Notes: a model not told the origin generated them from the sequence alone. Positions 8,521 through 16,179 are shown, counted from the first letter of the stretch. The stretch is 34,346 nt of DNA from Chloroflexota bacterium (GCA_016223105.1 JACRPR010000205.1:1-34346); one strand, 5' to 3'. Numbers and translations are program-made.

Positions 8521-9270
8521 ATGCTAGACAATTTGCGCCCACACCTCGAAGAATTGCGCGGTAGATTGATCATTTCACTCATCGCCATTCTCGTCACCAC
8601 ATCGATCGCGTATTTTTTTGCCGACACGATTCTGTCCCTCTTGACCGCGCCCGCCGGTCATCTCAAACTCCAAGCGCCCAGTCCGATGGACGGATTTATG
8701 ATCCGGTTTCGCGTCGCGCTGTACGGCGGCATCGCGCTCGCCGCGCCGATTTGGATTTACCAGGTGCTCCGTTTCGTCACGCCCGGTTTGCTTCCGCACG
8801 AAAGACGCTTCATCGTTCCCGGCGTCGTCGCGATGGTTGTGCTGTTTGTGTTGGGCAATCTGTTCGGCTATGTGATGCTGAGCAATATGTTTTCGGTGTT
8901 GATCGGAATGTTTGGCGATCCGCAACAAAGCCCCATCACCTATCTCCCGATGGCGGATCAGTACATTTCCTTCGTCACCTATTTTCTGCTCGCGACCGGC
9001 ATTTCATTCGAACTGCCCATCGTGTTGTTGCTTTTGATCAAGTTGGGCATCGTCAAGCCGGAACAATTGCGTAAGCAACGCAAAGTCGCGTGGTTCATCA
9101 TTTTTGTTTTCGCCGAACTGATCACGCCGGTTTCCGATCCGTTCGTCGCGCCGACGATTGTGATGATGCCGATGATCATCCTCTTTGAACTCGCGTTATT
9201 CGGCGCGCGCTTTATCGTGCCGAAACCCGCGACCATCGCCCCGCCGCGCCCCGAACAAAAAACCTCCTAG
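8521..9270 (+). CDS. tatC: Sec-independent translocase subunit TatC
   Basis: The 249-residue polytopic receptor of the twin-arginine translocase; it recognises RR signal peptides with TatB or TatA. The N-terminus has the family's HLEELRGRL motif (about residues 9-17). Six membrane helices follow, with the conserved run around FVTPGLLPHERRF (about 90-102) and the late segments ending near residue 235. The length is standard. No tatB is visible here, as in two-component TatA-TatC systems. The ATG follows the GGATCCT sequence with only a weak ribosome binding site. It is followed after seven bases by the Crp/Fnr gene, so they probably share a transcript. Confidence 0.95.
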   Translation: MLDNLRPHLEELRGRLIISLIAILVTTSIAYFFADTILSLLTAPAGHLKLQAPSPMDGFMIRFRVALYGGIALAAPIWIYQVLRFVTPGLLPHERRFIVPGVVAMVVLFVLGNLFGYVMLSNMFSVLIGMFGDPQQSPITYLPMADQYISFVTYFLLATGISFELPIVLLLLIKLGIVKPEQLRKQRKVAWFIIFVFAELITPVSDPFVAPTIVMMPMIILFELALFGARFIVPKPATIAPPRPEQKTS

Positions 9271-9277
9271 GATCGCG

Positions 9278-9979
9278 ATGTACGATTTCGCCTCGCTTGC
9301 CAACCAACTTGGCAACGTCGGACATTTCAAAACGATGCCCGCCGACGATCTCAAAACGATTGTCGCCGCGGGCGCCGTCCGGCGTTTTGCGAGCGGCGCG
9401 ATTATTTTCGTCGAAGGCGAACCCTCCGCCGGCATGTTTGTGTTGATGCAAGGTCAAGTGCACCTGGTCAAACTCGGACCCCAGGGACACGAATCCATCC
9501 TCGCGATCATCGAGCCGGTCATCATGTTCAACGAAGTGAGCGCGCTCGACGGGGGCGCGAATTTGATGACCGCGCGCGCGACCCAGGATTGCATCACCTG
9601 GAACGTGAGCTACGAAAATTTCCGCGCGCTAATCCAAAAATATCCGCAAACCGGGTTGGGTCTGCTCCGCGTGTTGGCAATGCGCTATCGCGCGCTCGTG
9701 TCGCAGTACGAAGATTTGTCGTTCCGCTCGGTCGTTTCACGCACCGCGAAACTTTTGCTCGATTTGAGTCACGATGGTCGGCAACCGATTGATCGCCGCG
9801 TGCACTCGAATCAAGAAATGGCGGCGCGCATCTCGACCGTCCCCGAAGCGTTGAGCCGCTCGCTCAAACTTTTCAAAGACAATCAGCAAATTCGATCTTC
9901 GCGCGCGCAAATTCTCATCCGCGAGCCGGACACGCTCGCGCAACTCGCGCAAATCGGTCCGCATTTGTTTCGCGGTTAG
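9278..9979 (+). CDS. Crp/Fnr-family transcription regulator
   Basis: A 233-residue regulator. The cyclic-nucleotide-binding-like beta roll spans about residues 20-125 (SGAIIFVEGEP, MFVLMQGQVHLVK), a long dimer helix about 126-150, and the Crp-type winged helix about 155-225. The recognition helix carries E190-A-L-S-R194, the ExxSR pattern of FNR-type proteins that read TTGAT-like half-sites. There is one cysteine (Cys105) and no N-terminal cysteine cluster, so it is not an FNR with an iron-sulfur oxygen sensor; a heme or another ligand is possible. The ATG has an AGGA site. A TTGAC-N4-GTCAA box lies 77 bases after its stop, upstream of the next operon, and is the obvious candidate target. Confidence 0.9.
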   Translation: MYDFASLANQLGNVGHFKTMPADDLKTIVAAGAVRRFASGAIIFVEGEPSAGMFVLMQGQVHLVKLGPQGHESILAIIEPVIMFNEVSALDGGANLMTARATQDCITWNVSYENFRALIQKYPQTGLGLLRVLAMRYRALVSQYEDLSFRSVVSRTAKLLLDLSHDGRQPIDRRVHSNQEMAARISTVPEALSRSLKLFKDNQQIRSSRAQILIREPDTLAQLAQIGPHLFRG

Positions 9980-10026
9980 ACGGAACGGCGTCCGTCGGCT
10001 ATGTTGCGTACGCGCGATACTGTAGT

Positions 10027-10046
10027 GAACGCTCGCCGGAGCGTTC
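10027..10046 (+). terminator. Small hairpin after the Crp/Fnr gene
   Basis: GAACGCTC (10027-10034) pairs perfectly with GAGCGTTC (10039-10046) around a GCCG loop, followed by a short TTGT. It may terminate the tat-crp transcript, although the T-run is weak. Confidence 0.4.
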
Positions 10047-10055
10047 TTGTGTCAG

Positions 10056-10097
10056 TTGACAAAAGTCAATGACGGAAATTCTTTTTTCTGGTATCAT
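10056..10097 (+). promoter_or_regulatory. Class II FNR/Crp-type promoter
   Basis: A perfect palindrome TTGAC-AAAA-GTCAA occupies 10056-10069 (centre 10062.5). The -10 box TATCAT is at 10092-10097, giving a predicted start near 10104. The palindrome centre is then at -41.5, the standard place for an activator that replaces the -35 box in class II Crp/FNR promoters. It lies just downstream of a Crp/Fnr gene whose recognition helix is of the FNR type. Confidence 0.75.
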
Positions 10098-10136
10098 CTT
10101 GTTAGAAAAATCACAAAAATAACTCGACGCAATGAC

Positions 10137-10248
10137 GCGTGAGTCTGGTGTTGTCCGCCTGTCAGATGCCAACGGCATCGGCAGGCATTTTTATTTGTCG
10201 GACAAATTTACGCAAAGCGTTTGTCCGACTCACTCGAAAGGAGGCGCA
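10137..10248 (+). promoter_or_regulatory. Structured 5' leader, candidate attenuator or riboswitch
   Basis: Three pairings can be drawn. Hairpin 1 (10157-10186: GCCTG/CAGGC closed by GATGCC/GGCATC with an AAC loop) is followed by ATTTTTATTT, like an intrinsic terminator. Hairpin 2 (10197-10206 with 10220-10229, 10 perfect base pairs) lies just before the ribosome binding site. An outer stem (GTGAGTC 10139-10145 with GACTCAC 10227-10233) shares bases with hairpin 2, and TTGTCCG at 10151-10157 could pair with CGGACAA at 10199-10205 instead. These mutually exclusive options are typical of regulated leaders. It matches no riboswitch class I know. Confidence 0.5.
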
Positions 10249-10866
10249 ATGGGAGTGTTCGATCAAGTGATTTTGCTCGCGACCGGTTTGGTGGCAGTAT
10301 TTCTGATCTGGCGATTGTTTCAACATTTTAAACAAGCCAACCAACCGATCTACGATGTGTACTACATCGTCGCGTTCGCGGTGTTGTTCGTCGCCGGGGT
10401 TCTGCTGATTTTGTTGACGTACAATGTGCTGGCATCGCCGCTCGTTGTGATCGTCGCCGCGCTGATTCCGGCGGGCTTGTCGCTCGGCTTGGTGTCCGAG
10501 TTTTATTCCAAAAACGAGCGGGCGTATTTGATCTTTCTCGTCGTCGGATTGCTTGCGCTCGCGATCACGCGCCTCGCAATGCCGGGAATGATCGCGACCA
10601 TCGTGCTGATCATCGTACACACCGTCGCCGGGTTGATCATTTTCGGTCTGCCGATCCTGGTGACGCAACAGAAAAAAGCGCCGCAAGGTTTTGTCTTTGT
10701 CGCCATCGGTGGCGCGTTGATCGGCATCGGCGGACTCACGTTAGCGGCGTTGAAAATCGGCGCGCCGATTTTGCCCGCCGAGTTTATCTTTTTGATTCTC
10801 GCGCCCCTGCTTTTGTTGATGACCCTATCGTTCACGTACGGGTTTATCGCGAAAATCAAAGCGTAA
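10249..10866 (+). CDS. Polytopic membrane protein, unknown function
   Basis: A 205-residue, almost entirely hydrophobic protein with about six to seven transmembrane helices and no recognised family. The chosen ATG at 10249 has a strong AAAGGAGGCG site; the frame is open further upstream but runs through the structured leader. Charged residues are few (for example SEFYSKNERAY in a loop, and QQKKAP before the last pair of helices). There is no obvious cofactor motif. It is the first gene after the FNR-type promoter and the structured leader, and is followed by the 12-helix histidine-bearing protein, so it may be a small subunit of the same membrane complex. That is inference from position. Confidence 0.7.
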   Translation: MGVFDQVILLATGLVAVFLIWRLFQHFKQANQPIYDVYYIVAFAVLFVAGVLLILLTYNVLASPLVVIVAALIPAGLSLGLVSEFYSKNERAYLIFLVVGLLALAITRLAMPGMIATIVLIIVHTVAGLIIFGLPILVTQQKKAPQGFVFVAIGGALIGIGGLTLAALKIGAPILPAEFIFLILAPLLLLMTLSFTYGFIAKIKA

Positions 10867-10879
10867 GGGTTTGGGAATT

Positions 10880-10944
10880 GGAAGTTGGATGTTGGATGTT
10901 GGACGTTGGAAGGTCGAACCTCCAACATCTAACATCCAACTTCC
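10880..10944. repeat. Low-complexity inverted repeat (GTTGGATGTTGGA units)
   Basis: The 24-base arms 10880-10903 and 10921-10944 match at 23 positions. Each arm is itself a tandem of a 7-base unit (GTTGGAT). It fills the gap between the two membrane-protein genes, ends seven bases before the next start codon, and would form a strong hairpin in the transcript. Confidence 0.85.
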
Positions 10945-10950
10945 AACCTC

Positions 10951-12420
10951 ATGGGTGATTCGATGCTGACAAAGCGATTCAACTTTTTATTCACTTCAAC
11001 AAAGGGACTCGTCCTGGTTGCGATTGCGCTCATTTCGTTAGAGACCGCGATCTGGGGAATGTTGTCGGGACCGATGGCGGAACTTGGGATTCGCGATATC
11101 GTTGTGCGCGCGACCGGAATGATTTTACAGCCGGTCGAACGCGAGGGACGCATCGTGATGCTGTATCATTCGATTGCGATGGCGGTGATCGCGATTGAAG
11201 TGTACATTATCACCGCGATCTTGCCGATGAAACGCGACGCGCAGACGACGATCAACAGCACGATCACGGTCGGCTATATCACCGCGCAAATTTGCGGAAT
11301 GGTCTTTGCGTACTTTGGACGCAACTGGATTTTTCATGGCTTGTTTCTATTCGGACAATCGTTGATCTTTTTCGCCGGGATCAAACTCGCGTTCGCGCTG
11401 AATCCGTGGAACAAGGATTATGCGATCAGCGATCCGGCGTACTCGCGCACGAAAAGCGGAATGAATTTAGAGCGCGCCGCGTTTTTCACGATGGCAATCG
11501 CGACGCTCGGCTCCGCGCTCTTTGGCGCGATTCCCGGTTCGTACTCCGGCAACGGCTTTGAAACTTTTCTCGCGGAAGATGTGATCCGCGAGCCGCATAA
11601 GGACGCGTTGCAACTCGCAGTGATCGGACATTTGCACATTATGCTCACCCTCATCGCGGTCGCGCTCGCGCTCATCGTCGGACGCTGGCTTGATTTCAAA
11701 GGCAAACTGCACCAGGTCGCGATGCCGATGATGATCGGCGGCACAATCATCATCACCCTCGGCGTGTGGCTCGTCGTGCCGTTTGAAGAAATCGCGCACA
11801 ATTTTATTTACGTCGGCTCGGTGTTCATTTTGCTGTCCGCGCTCTTTCTTGTGATTTTCGGTTTCGATCAATTGATCCGCGAACGCCTCGCGGAACAAAA
11901 AATCGCAAAAGCGAATTTCGTTCAGAAACTCGGCGCGCTCTTGCACGATCCGCTCAAGTTCGGCGCGTTGTGGCAAATGGTGTATATGAATTTTGTCGTA
12001 ACGTTCATCGGCATTTTCATGGCGATTCGGCTCGATAAAATAATCCGCGTGTGGCCCCAACGCGAAGAGCGCGTAACCTTGACCGGGCATTGGCACATTC
12101 TCGCGGCGATCTGCGCGACGATCATTCTGCTGTACTATGCCGATCTGATCGGATTGAAAGGCAAAGCGCGCCAGTGGTTCGGCTGGCTCATCATCATCCC
12201 GGCAGATATCGCGTTTGGCGCGGTTGCGTTCTTTTCGACGAAACGTTTGTACATCAGCGAATCGGCGCAACAACCGCTGGTGGATACGCTTATGCTGATC
12301 AGCGACGCGGGACTCGCGACCGTTCTCGTTACGCTCGCGCTTCTGCTCGTGTGGCGACTCGTGGATTTGTTCAAAGCGAAAGGCAAATGGTCGCAAGAAC
12401 TCGAGGAGGCGTCGCGATGA
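10951..12420 (+). CDS. 12-helix membrane protein resembling heme-copper oxidase subunit I
   Basis: A 489-residue protein with 12 predicted membrane helices, the number in heme-copper oxidase subunit I. Histidines fall where that superfamily places heme ligands: His73 in helix 2 (YHSIAM) and an H-x-H pair in helix 10 (TGHWHI, His380/His382). Helix 6 also has H-x-H (GHLHIM, His227/His229), where a CuB ligand would be. The helix 7 His-His pair that completes CuB is absent; only His254 lies nearby. It is therefore either a highly divergent member or an unrelated heme protein. A heme O synthase homologue two genes downstream supports a heme function. An ATG at 10963 is an alternative start. The stop overlaps the next gene (ATGA). 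I do not recognise a close family. Confidence 0.5.
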   Translation: MGDSMLTKRFNFLFTSTKGLVLVAIALISLETAIWGMLSGPMAELGIRDIVVRATGMILQPVEREGRIVMLYHSIAMAVIAIEVYIITAILPMKRDAQTTINSTITVGYITAQICGMVFAYFGRNWIFHGLFLFGQSLIFFAGIKLAFALNPWNKDYAISDPAYSRTKSGMNLERAAFFTMAIATLGSALFGAIPGSYSGNGFETFLAEDVIREPHKDALQLAVIGHLHIMLTLIAVALALIVGRWLDFKGKLHQVAMPMMIGGTIIITLGVWLVVPFEEIAHNFIYVGSVFILLSALFLVIFGFDQLIRERLAEQKIAKANFVQKLGALLHDPLKFGALWQMVYMNFVVTFIGIFMAIRLDKIIRVWPQREERVTLTGHWHILAAICATIILLYYADLIGLKGKARQWFGWLIIIPADIAFGAVAFFSTKRLYISESAQQPLVDTLMLISDAGLATVLVTLALLLVWRLVDLFKAKGKWSQELEEASR

Positions 12421-13376
12421 AACATCACACGGTCATTGCGAGCGAAGCGAAGCAATCTCCACGCTGGATTATTTTTTCGCTAGTCGCGTTGTTGCTCGCG
12501 AGTTGTTCATCCGCGCAATGGTCGGGCGCGATACCGCGTTATGACACCGGGATCGATCCCGAAACGTGGGCGCAAATTCCGGCGGGCGATTTCGCGATGG
12601 GTCAGCACGATGTGATCACCAAAATTGAAAAGCCGTACGAGATGATGATCACGCTCGTAACGAACGCGCAGTACGCGCGCTATCTCAACAAAGCGACTGC
12701 GGACGCGCCAGTCAAAATCGCGAACAATCCAATTGTCGGCGCGTATCCGGGCGATAAATTTTCCGGCAAACGCCACGAGAAAAAAATCGAAGCGGGCGAT
12801 TATCCGCACCTCGTCACCGGCAACCCGGATGGGCGACTCGCGTATGATGGAAAATTTTTCGCAGTGAAACCCGGTTACGAAAATCATCCGGTCGTCGCGA
12901 TCACCTGGTTTGGCGCGAAGGCGTATTGCGAATTTTACGGCTGGCGTTTGCCGAGCGAAGCCGAATGGGAAAAAGCCGCGCGTGGTCCTTCGCCAAACTC
13001 AGGAGACAAGCGCGCGTATCCCTGGGGCAACGAGATCGCGTTGAATCAAGCGAATTTTTACGCAAGCCGCGATCCGTTTGAAAAAGAACTCGGCGCGCAA
13101 GGCGACACGACGCCGGTCGGTTTTTACAACGGCAAAACGTACGACGGATACAAAACGCTCGATGCGCCAAGCCCGTACGGTTTATACGATATGGCGGGCA
13201 ATGTGTGGCAATGGACGGGCGATGTGTATCCGCAACAACATTATCGTTATATGCGCGGCGGAAGCAAGGGCGTGTACGAGTACAATCTGCGCGTGTGGAC
13301 GCGCAACAGCGCGGAGCCGGATTTTTACGGACCGAGCACCGGATTCCGGTGCGCGCGGGACGTTGGTAAAAAGTAA
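12418..13376 (+). CDS. SUMF1/FGE-type domain lipoprotein
   Basis: A 319-residue exported lipoprotein: hydrophobic signal helix WIIFSLVALLLASC with a lipobox ending at about Cys31, then a formylglycine-generating-enzyme-like (SUMF1) domain. Family landmarks are IPAGDFAMG, RLPSEAEWEKAARG, YPWGNE, GLYDMAGNVWQWTG, RGGS and STGFRCARD. The two catalytic cysteines of true FGE (the C-x4-C near the C-terminus) are not present at the expected place, so sulfatase activation is unlikely; such domains often serve as other non-heme iron enzymes or binding modules. Residues 6-14 are encoded by a REP-like repeat, and the short insertion PSPNSGD before KRAYPWG looks repeat-derived too. It overlaps the HCO-like gene by four bases, which argues for shared function. 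Confidence 0.85.
12432..12460 (+). repeat. REP-like element inside a coding sequence
   Basis: GTCATTGCGAGCGAAGCGAA and following bases are a copy of the GAGCGAAGCGA repeat family seen at 5031-5097. Here it is translated as VIASEAKQS in the N-terminal region of the lipoprotein precursor, ahead of the hydrophobic signal helix. Confidence 0.75.
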
Positions 13377-13399
13377 GTGGTAAGTGAGAGGAAGACAAG

Positions 13400-14260
13400 A
13401 TGACAATACTGAAAAAGATGCGACAGTACTGGACGCTGATAAAAAGTTTACAGACCGGGTTGTTGTTGGTGACCGGTCTCGCGGGGTATGCGAGCGCGCG
13501 TTGCCCGGTGACAAGTTTGGAAACGTTGCTCGGCGTCGTGGGGAGTTTGTTTCTCGCGATTGCCGGCAGTACCGTGTTGAATATGGTCTGGGATCGCGAC
13601 ATTGACGCGGTAATGCAACGCGCGTGCAATCGTCCATTGCCGACCGGCAAGGTCAGCGTGCGCGAAGCAATCGCGCTTGGCGTCGCGATGTCGGTCGCGG
13701 GAATCGCGTGGGCGTACGCGCTCGCCCCGATTTACGCGGCGGTCGTTTTCGCGGGCTGGTTTTTCGATGTGGTGATTTATACGCTGTGGCTCAAACGGCG
13801 CACCCCTTGGTCAATCATCTGGGGCGGCATCGCCGGCGGAATGCCGATTCTCGCCGGGCGCGCCCTCGGCACCGGACAAATTGATCTCATCGGCATTTTG
13901 CTCACGCTCGCGATTTTGTTGTGGATTCCGACGCACATGCTCACGTTCGGGATCAAGTACGCCGCGCAATATCGCGCGGCGGGCGTCCCGGTGTTTCCGA
14001 ATCGGTACGGCGAACGGATCACGCGCATCACCATCGCGCTTTCGACCGCGTGCGCGGTGATCGCGATGTTGCTCGCGGCGTGGAACATTCGCTTGCCCTG
14101 GAATTATTTTCACGTCGCGTTGTGGCTCGGCATCATTTTGATCGGCTTTACGTTTTTGAGCGTCGCGCGCGAATCGTCCAAATTAAATTTTGGATTGTAC
14201 AAATTCGCGTCGCTCTATATGCTCGGTTCGATGATGTTGATTATGATCGGAACAATCTAG
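13400..14260 (+). CDS. ctaB: Protoheme IX farnesyltransferase (heme O synthase)-like UbiA prenyltransferase
   Basis: A 286-residue UbiA-superfamily membrane enzyme that would transfer a farnesyl group to heme b, giving heme O, a precursor or cofactor of terminal oxidases. The first aspartate-rich motif is NMVWDRDID (residues 61-69), followed by the CtaB-like NRPLPTGKVS. The second region has YTLWLKRRTPWSIIWGG and AGGMPILAG, both typical of CtaB rather than of ubiquinone or menaquinone prenyltransferases. The second prenyl-diphosphate region reads IPTHMLTFGIKYAAQYR, departing from the usual PPHFWALAL pattern, so it is a divergent member. The ATG has a GAGAGGAAG site. It follows the SUMF1 lipoprotein after 23 bases. 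Confidence 0.8.
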   Translation: MTILKKMRQYWTLIKSLQTGLLLVTGLAGYASARCPVTSLETLLGVVGSLFLAIAGSTVLNMVWDRDIDAVMQRACNRPLPTGKVSVREAIALGVAMSVAGIAWAYALAPIYAAVVFAGWFFDVVIYTLWLKRRTPWSIIWGGIAGGMPILAGRALGTGQIDLIGILLTLAILLWIPTHMLTFGIKYAAQYRAAGVPVFPNRYGERITRITIALSTACAVIAMLLAAWNIRLPWNYFHVALWLGIILIGFTFLSVARESSKLNFGLYKFASLYMLGSMMLIMIGTI

Positions 14261-14331
14261 TTCCATCAATTCCCACTTTACCCCGAAAAGGAAATCAGGG
14301 AAATGCGGGAAATTATTTCGGGAGAGTTGAA

Positions 14332-15027
14332 ATGAAAAACACGTTCGGTCTGATCTTGAAAATTCTTCTCGTCGTCCTCACGGGCGCGACCACAGTGATG
14401 ACCTTGCTGGGCGCGGTCGGAACGACTTGTCTCGCGTGGAATGGCGACAAGTACCCCAAAGCCGCGTTCGGTTGGATCGTGCCGTTGATGCCGACGTTTC
14501 AAAATTTGGTGTACATCAGTCTCGCCGCGGGCGTCGCGCTCGCGATTGTAACGTACGCGATTGTGCGCGGCGACAAATGGTTCTACATCGGCGGGTTGAT
14601 TTTTTTGATCGTCGCGGGCGGTGCGGCGGCGTATCAAATGTTTTTGAGTTCGGACGCGCGTAAAATTTCCTTCTTCGCCGCCGCGCCGACGAATATGCGT
14701 TTCTACATCACCGCCGCGACCTTGCTCGCGTTTTTGATTATTCGCATTCCCGGCATTTGGGACAAGGGCGGGTTTGACAAAAAAGCCGGCGGGCCCGGAT
14801 CGTACGCGACGCCGGGCGGACTCGCGATGTTCGTCGCGGGCGCGTTGACGATCACCGCGCCATTATGGGCGGGCGCGGCGCACACGGTTGACGATTTCAA
14901 CTACGTGATGACGCTCGGCGTTCCGTTGTTCGTGGATGGAGTCGCGCTGATCGGCGCGGGCATCGCGTTGTTGATACTGGGACGCTACAGCATCGCGCGG
15001 CAACGCGCGGCGCTTGCGCTCAAGTAA
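14332..15027 (+). CDS. Polytopic membrane protein, unknown function
   Basis: A 231-residue hydrophobic protein with about six membrane helices, starting MKNTFGLILKILLVVLTG. I recognise no family. A periplasmic or cytoplasmic loop near residues 145-165 is glycine-rich (KKAGGPGSYATPGG). A single histidine (in AGAAHTVDDF) and one cysteine (TTCLAWNG) are present. The ATG at 14332 is chosen for its GGGAGAG site; the frame is open far upstream but only as a shadow of ctaB. It is the last gene before a terminator-like hairpin, so it probably closes the operon that begins at the FNR-type promoter. Confidence 0.7.
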   Translation: MKNTFGLILKILLVVLTGATTVMTLLGAVGTTCLAWNGDKYPKAAFGWIVPLMPTFQNLVYISLAAGVALAIVTYAIVRGDKWFYIGGLIFLIVAGGAAAYQMFLSSDARKISFFAAAPTNMRFYITAATLLAFLIIRIPGIWDKGGFDKKAGGPGSYATPGGLAMFVAGALTITAPLWAGAAHTVDDFNYVMTLGVPLFVDGVALIGAGIALLILGRYSIARQRAALALK

Positions 15028-15037
15028 AATCGGAACG

Positions 15038-15080
15038 AAGACCCGAAGGGTTCGCCTCGCGAAAACTCTTCGGGTCTTTA
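15038..15080 (+). terminator. Terminator of the HCO-like/ctaB operon
   Basis: AAGACCCGAAG (15038-15048) pairs with CTTCGGGTCTT (15068-15078). The same GACCC...GGGTC style recurs at 17961 and 20401. The T-run after it is short. Confidence 0.65.
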
Positions 15081-15084
15081 CATT

Positions 15085-15112
15085 TTGACTTGGCGCGTTT
15101 GCGTGTTATACT
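15085..15112 (+). promoter_or_regulatory. Promoter of the second SUMF1 gene
   Basis: TTGACT (15085-15090), a 16-base spacer and TATACT (15107-15112). The first in-frame ATG is at 15124, so the 5' leader would be only about five bases (near-leaderless). Confidence 0.6.
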
Positions 15113-15123
15113 CTTGTCCCAAG

Positions 15124-15990
15124 ATGCAAGACGATTTCGTCCCCGAATCCAAACGCGGTCCCAAAATTCTTTCGCGCGCACGCGCGCGTTTTGACGAACG
15201 CGTTCGCAACGGTCCAATGGAAGACAAATTGATTTTATCGCTCGCGCCGGACATCGCGATTGAACTCGTGCGCGTGCCCGCCGGTGAATTTGTGATGGGC
15301 AGTCAAGTCGGCGATCCGCGCGCGTACGATGACGAGACGCCACAACACAAAGTGTATGTGTTGGACTATTTCATCGCGAAAACGCCGGTAACGCGCGCGC
15401 AGTTCAACGTGTTCGCGCACACAACGAATTTCAAAATGCCGATCCCGGTGAGCGCGGTCGAACCGAAAGCCGATCATCCGATCACGCAAATCAGTTGGCA
15501 CGACGCGTCGGCATTTTGCAATTGGTTGAGCAAACTCAAAGGATTGTGGATTCGTTTGCCGAGCGAAGCCGAGTGGGAAAAAGCCGCGCGCGGTCCTTCG
15601 ACAAGCTCAGATGATAAGCGCGCGTATCCCTGGGGCAATCAACCACCCCTGCCGCATCACGCGAACATCGAAGGACACGCGCCGGGCACCACGCCGGTCG
15701 GCGCGTTCAGTCCGCACGGCGATAGTCCGTACGGTTGCGTGGATATGATCGGCAACGTGTGGGAATGGACGCGCAGTTTGTTCAAACTCTATCCGTACAA
15801 ACCGGACGATGGGCGCGAAGAACCCGGCGACCTGGGAATGCGCGTCGTGCGCGGCGGATCATTTTTCAGCAAACCCAATCGCGCGCGGTGCGCGAGTCGT
15901 TTGCGCCAACCGCCGAACAATCGTTTTGAAAAAGACATCGGCTTTCGCATCTGCGCGCTGATCGCGCCGCCGAACCTTAACGCGCTCTAA
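15124..15990 (+). CDS. SUMF1/FGE-type domain protein, cytoplasmic
   Basis: A 288-residue protein without signal peptide, with one SUMF1 domain: LVRVPAGEFVMGSQ, RLPSEAEWEKAARG, YPWGNQ, GCVDMIGNVWEWTRS, RVVRGGSFF and DIGFRICA. Of the catalytic C-x4-C pair of formylglycine-generating enzymes, the first position reads as Asn and only the second is Cys (in NRARCASR), so genuine sulfatase activation is doubtful. It is a paralogue of the exported SUMF1 lipoprotein at 12418 and shares with it a repeat-like insertion (PSTSSDD) before KRAYPWG. The ATG at 15124 is very close to the predicted transcript start; an ATG at 15220 is the alternative start. It has its own promoter, so it may not belong to the preceding operon. 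Confidence 0.85.
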   Translation: MQDDFVPESKRGPKILSRARARFDERVRNGPMEDKLILSLAPDIAIELVRVPAGEFVMGSQVGDPRAYDDETPQHKVYVLDYFIAKTPVTRAQFNVFAHTTNFKMPIPVSAVEPKADHPITQISWHDASAFCNWLSKLKGLWIRLPSEAEWEKAARGPSTSSDDKRAYPWGNQPPLPHHANIEGHAPGTTPVGAFSPHGDSPYGCVDMIGNVWEWTRSLFKLYPYKPDDGREEPGDLGMRVVRGGSFFSKPNRARCASRLRQPPNNRFEKDIGFRICALIAPPNLNAL

Positions 15991-16012
15991 TCTGATTCTG
16001 ATTATTTTCTAA

Positions 16013-16041
16013 TTGACATTCGCGTTCGCATCACTTACAAT
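16013..16041 (+). promoter_or_regulatory. Strong sigma-70-type promoter of the riboswitch operon
   Basis: TTGACA (16013-16018), a 17-base spacer and TACAAT (16036-16041). Transcription would begin near 16048, exactly at the 5' side of the riboswitch aptamer. Confidence 0.8.
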
Positions 16042-16048
16042 GGGAACA

Positions 16049-16179
16049 GTTGGGGAGTAGCCAACTCGTACGAACAGTCGTCAAGACAGAGCATTGCTCT
16101 CGGCTGTTCGCTGGGAAAGTCAACCAGTGGCGAGACCAACACGACAAACATTTTGTCGTGCGGGTCTCGTTTTTATTTT
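16049..16179 (+). promoter_or_regulatory. yybP-ykoY (manganese) riboswitch with terminator
   Basis: The aptamer shows the 5' GGGGAGTAGCC (from 16052) and the 3' GGCGAGACC (16129-16137) that face each other in this class. P1 is GTTGG (16049-16053) with CCAAC (16136-16140). A terminator follows: CGAGACC (16131-16137) with GGTCTCG (16163-16169), extended by CACGACAAA / TTTGTCGTG (16140-16148 / 16152-16160), then TTTTTATTTT. P1 and the terminator share bases, so Mn2+ binding should favour P1 and switch expression on. A TerC-family gene downstream fits the class. Confidence 0.82.

Noticed and set aside
10132-10248. N-terminal extension of the 10249 membrane protein to the ATG at 10132
   Set aside because: The stretch is the structured leader, and the strong AAAGGAGGCG site marks the ATG at 10249.
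15085-15123. TTG start at 15085 for the second SUMF1 protein
   Set aside because: The TTG is the first part of the predicted -35 box, so it would lie upstream of the transcript start.
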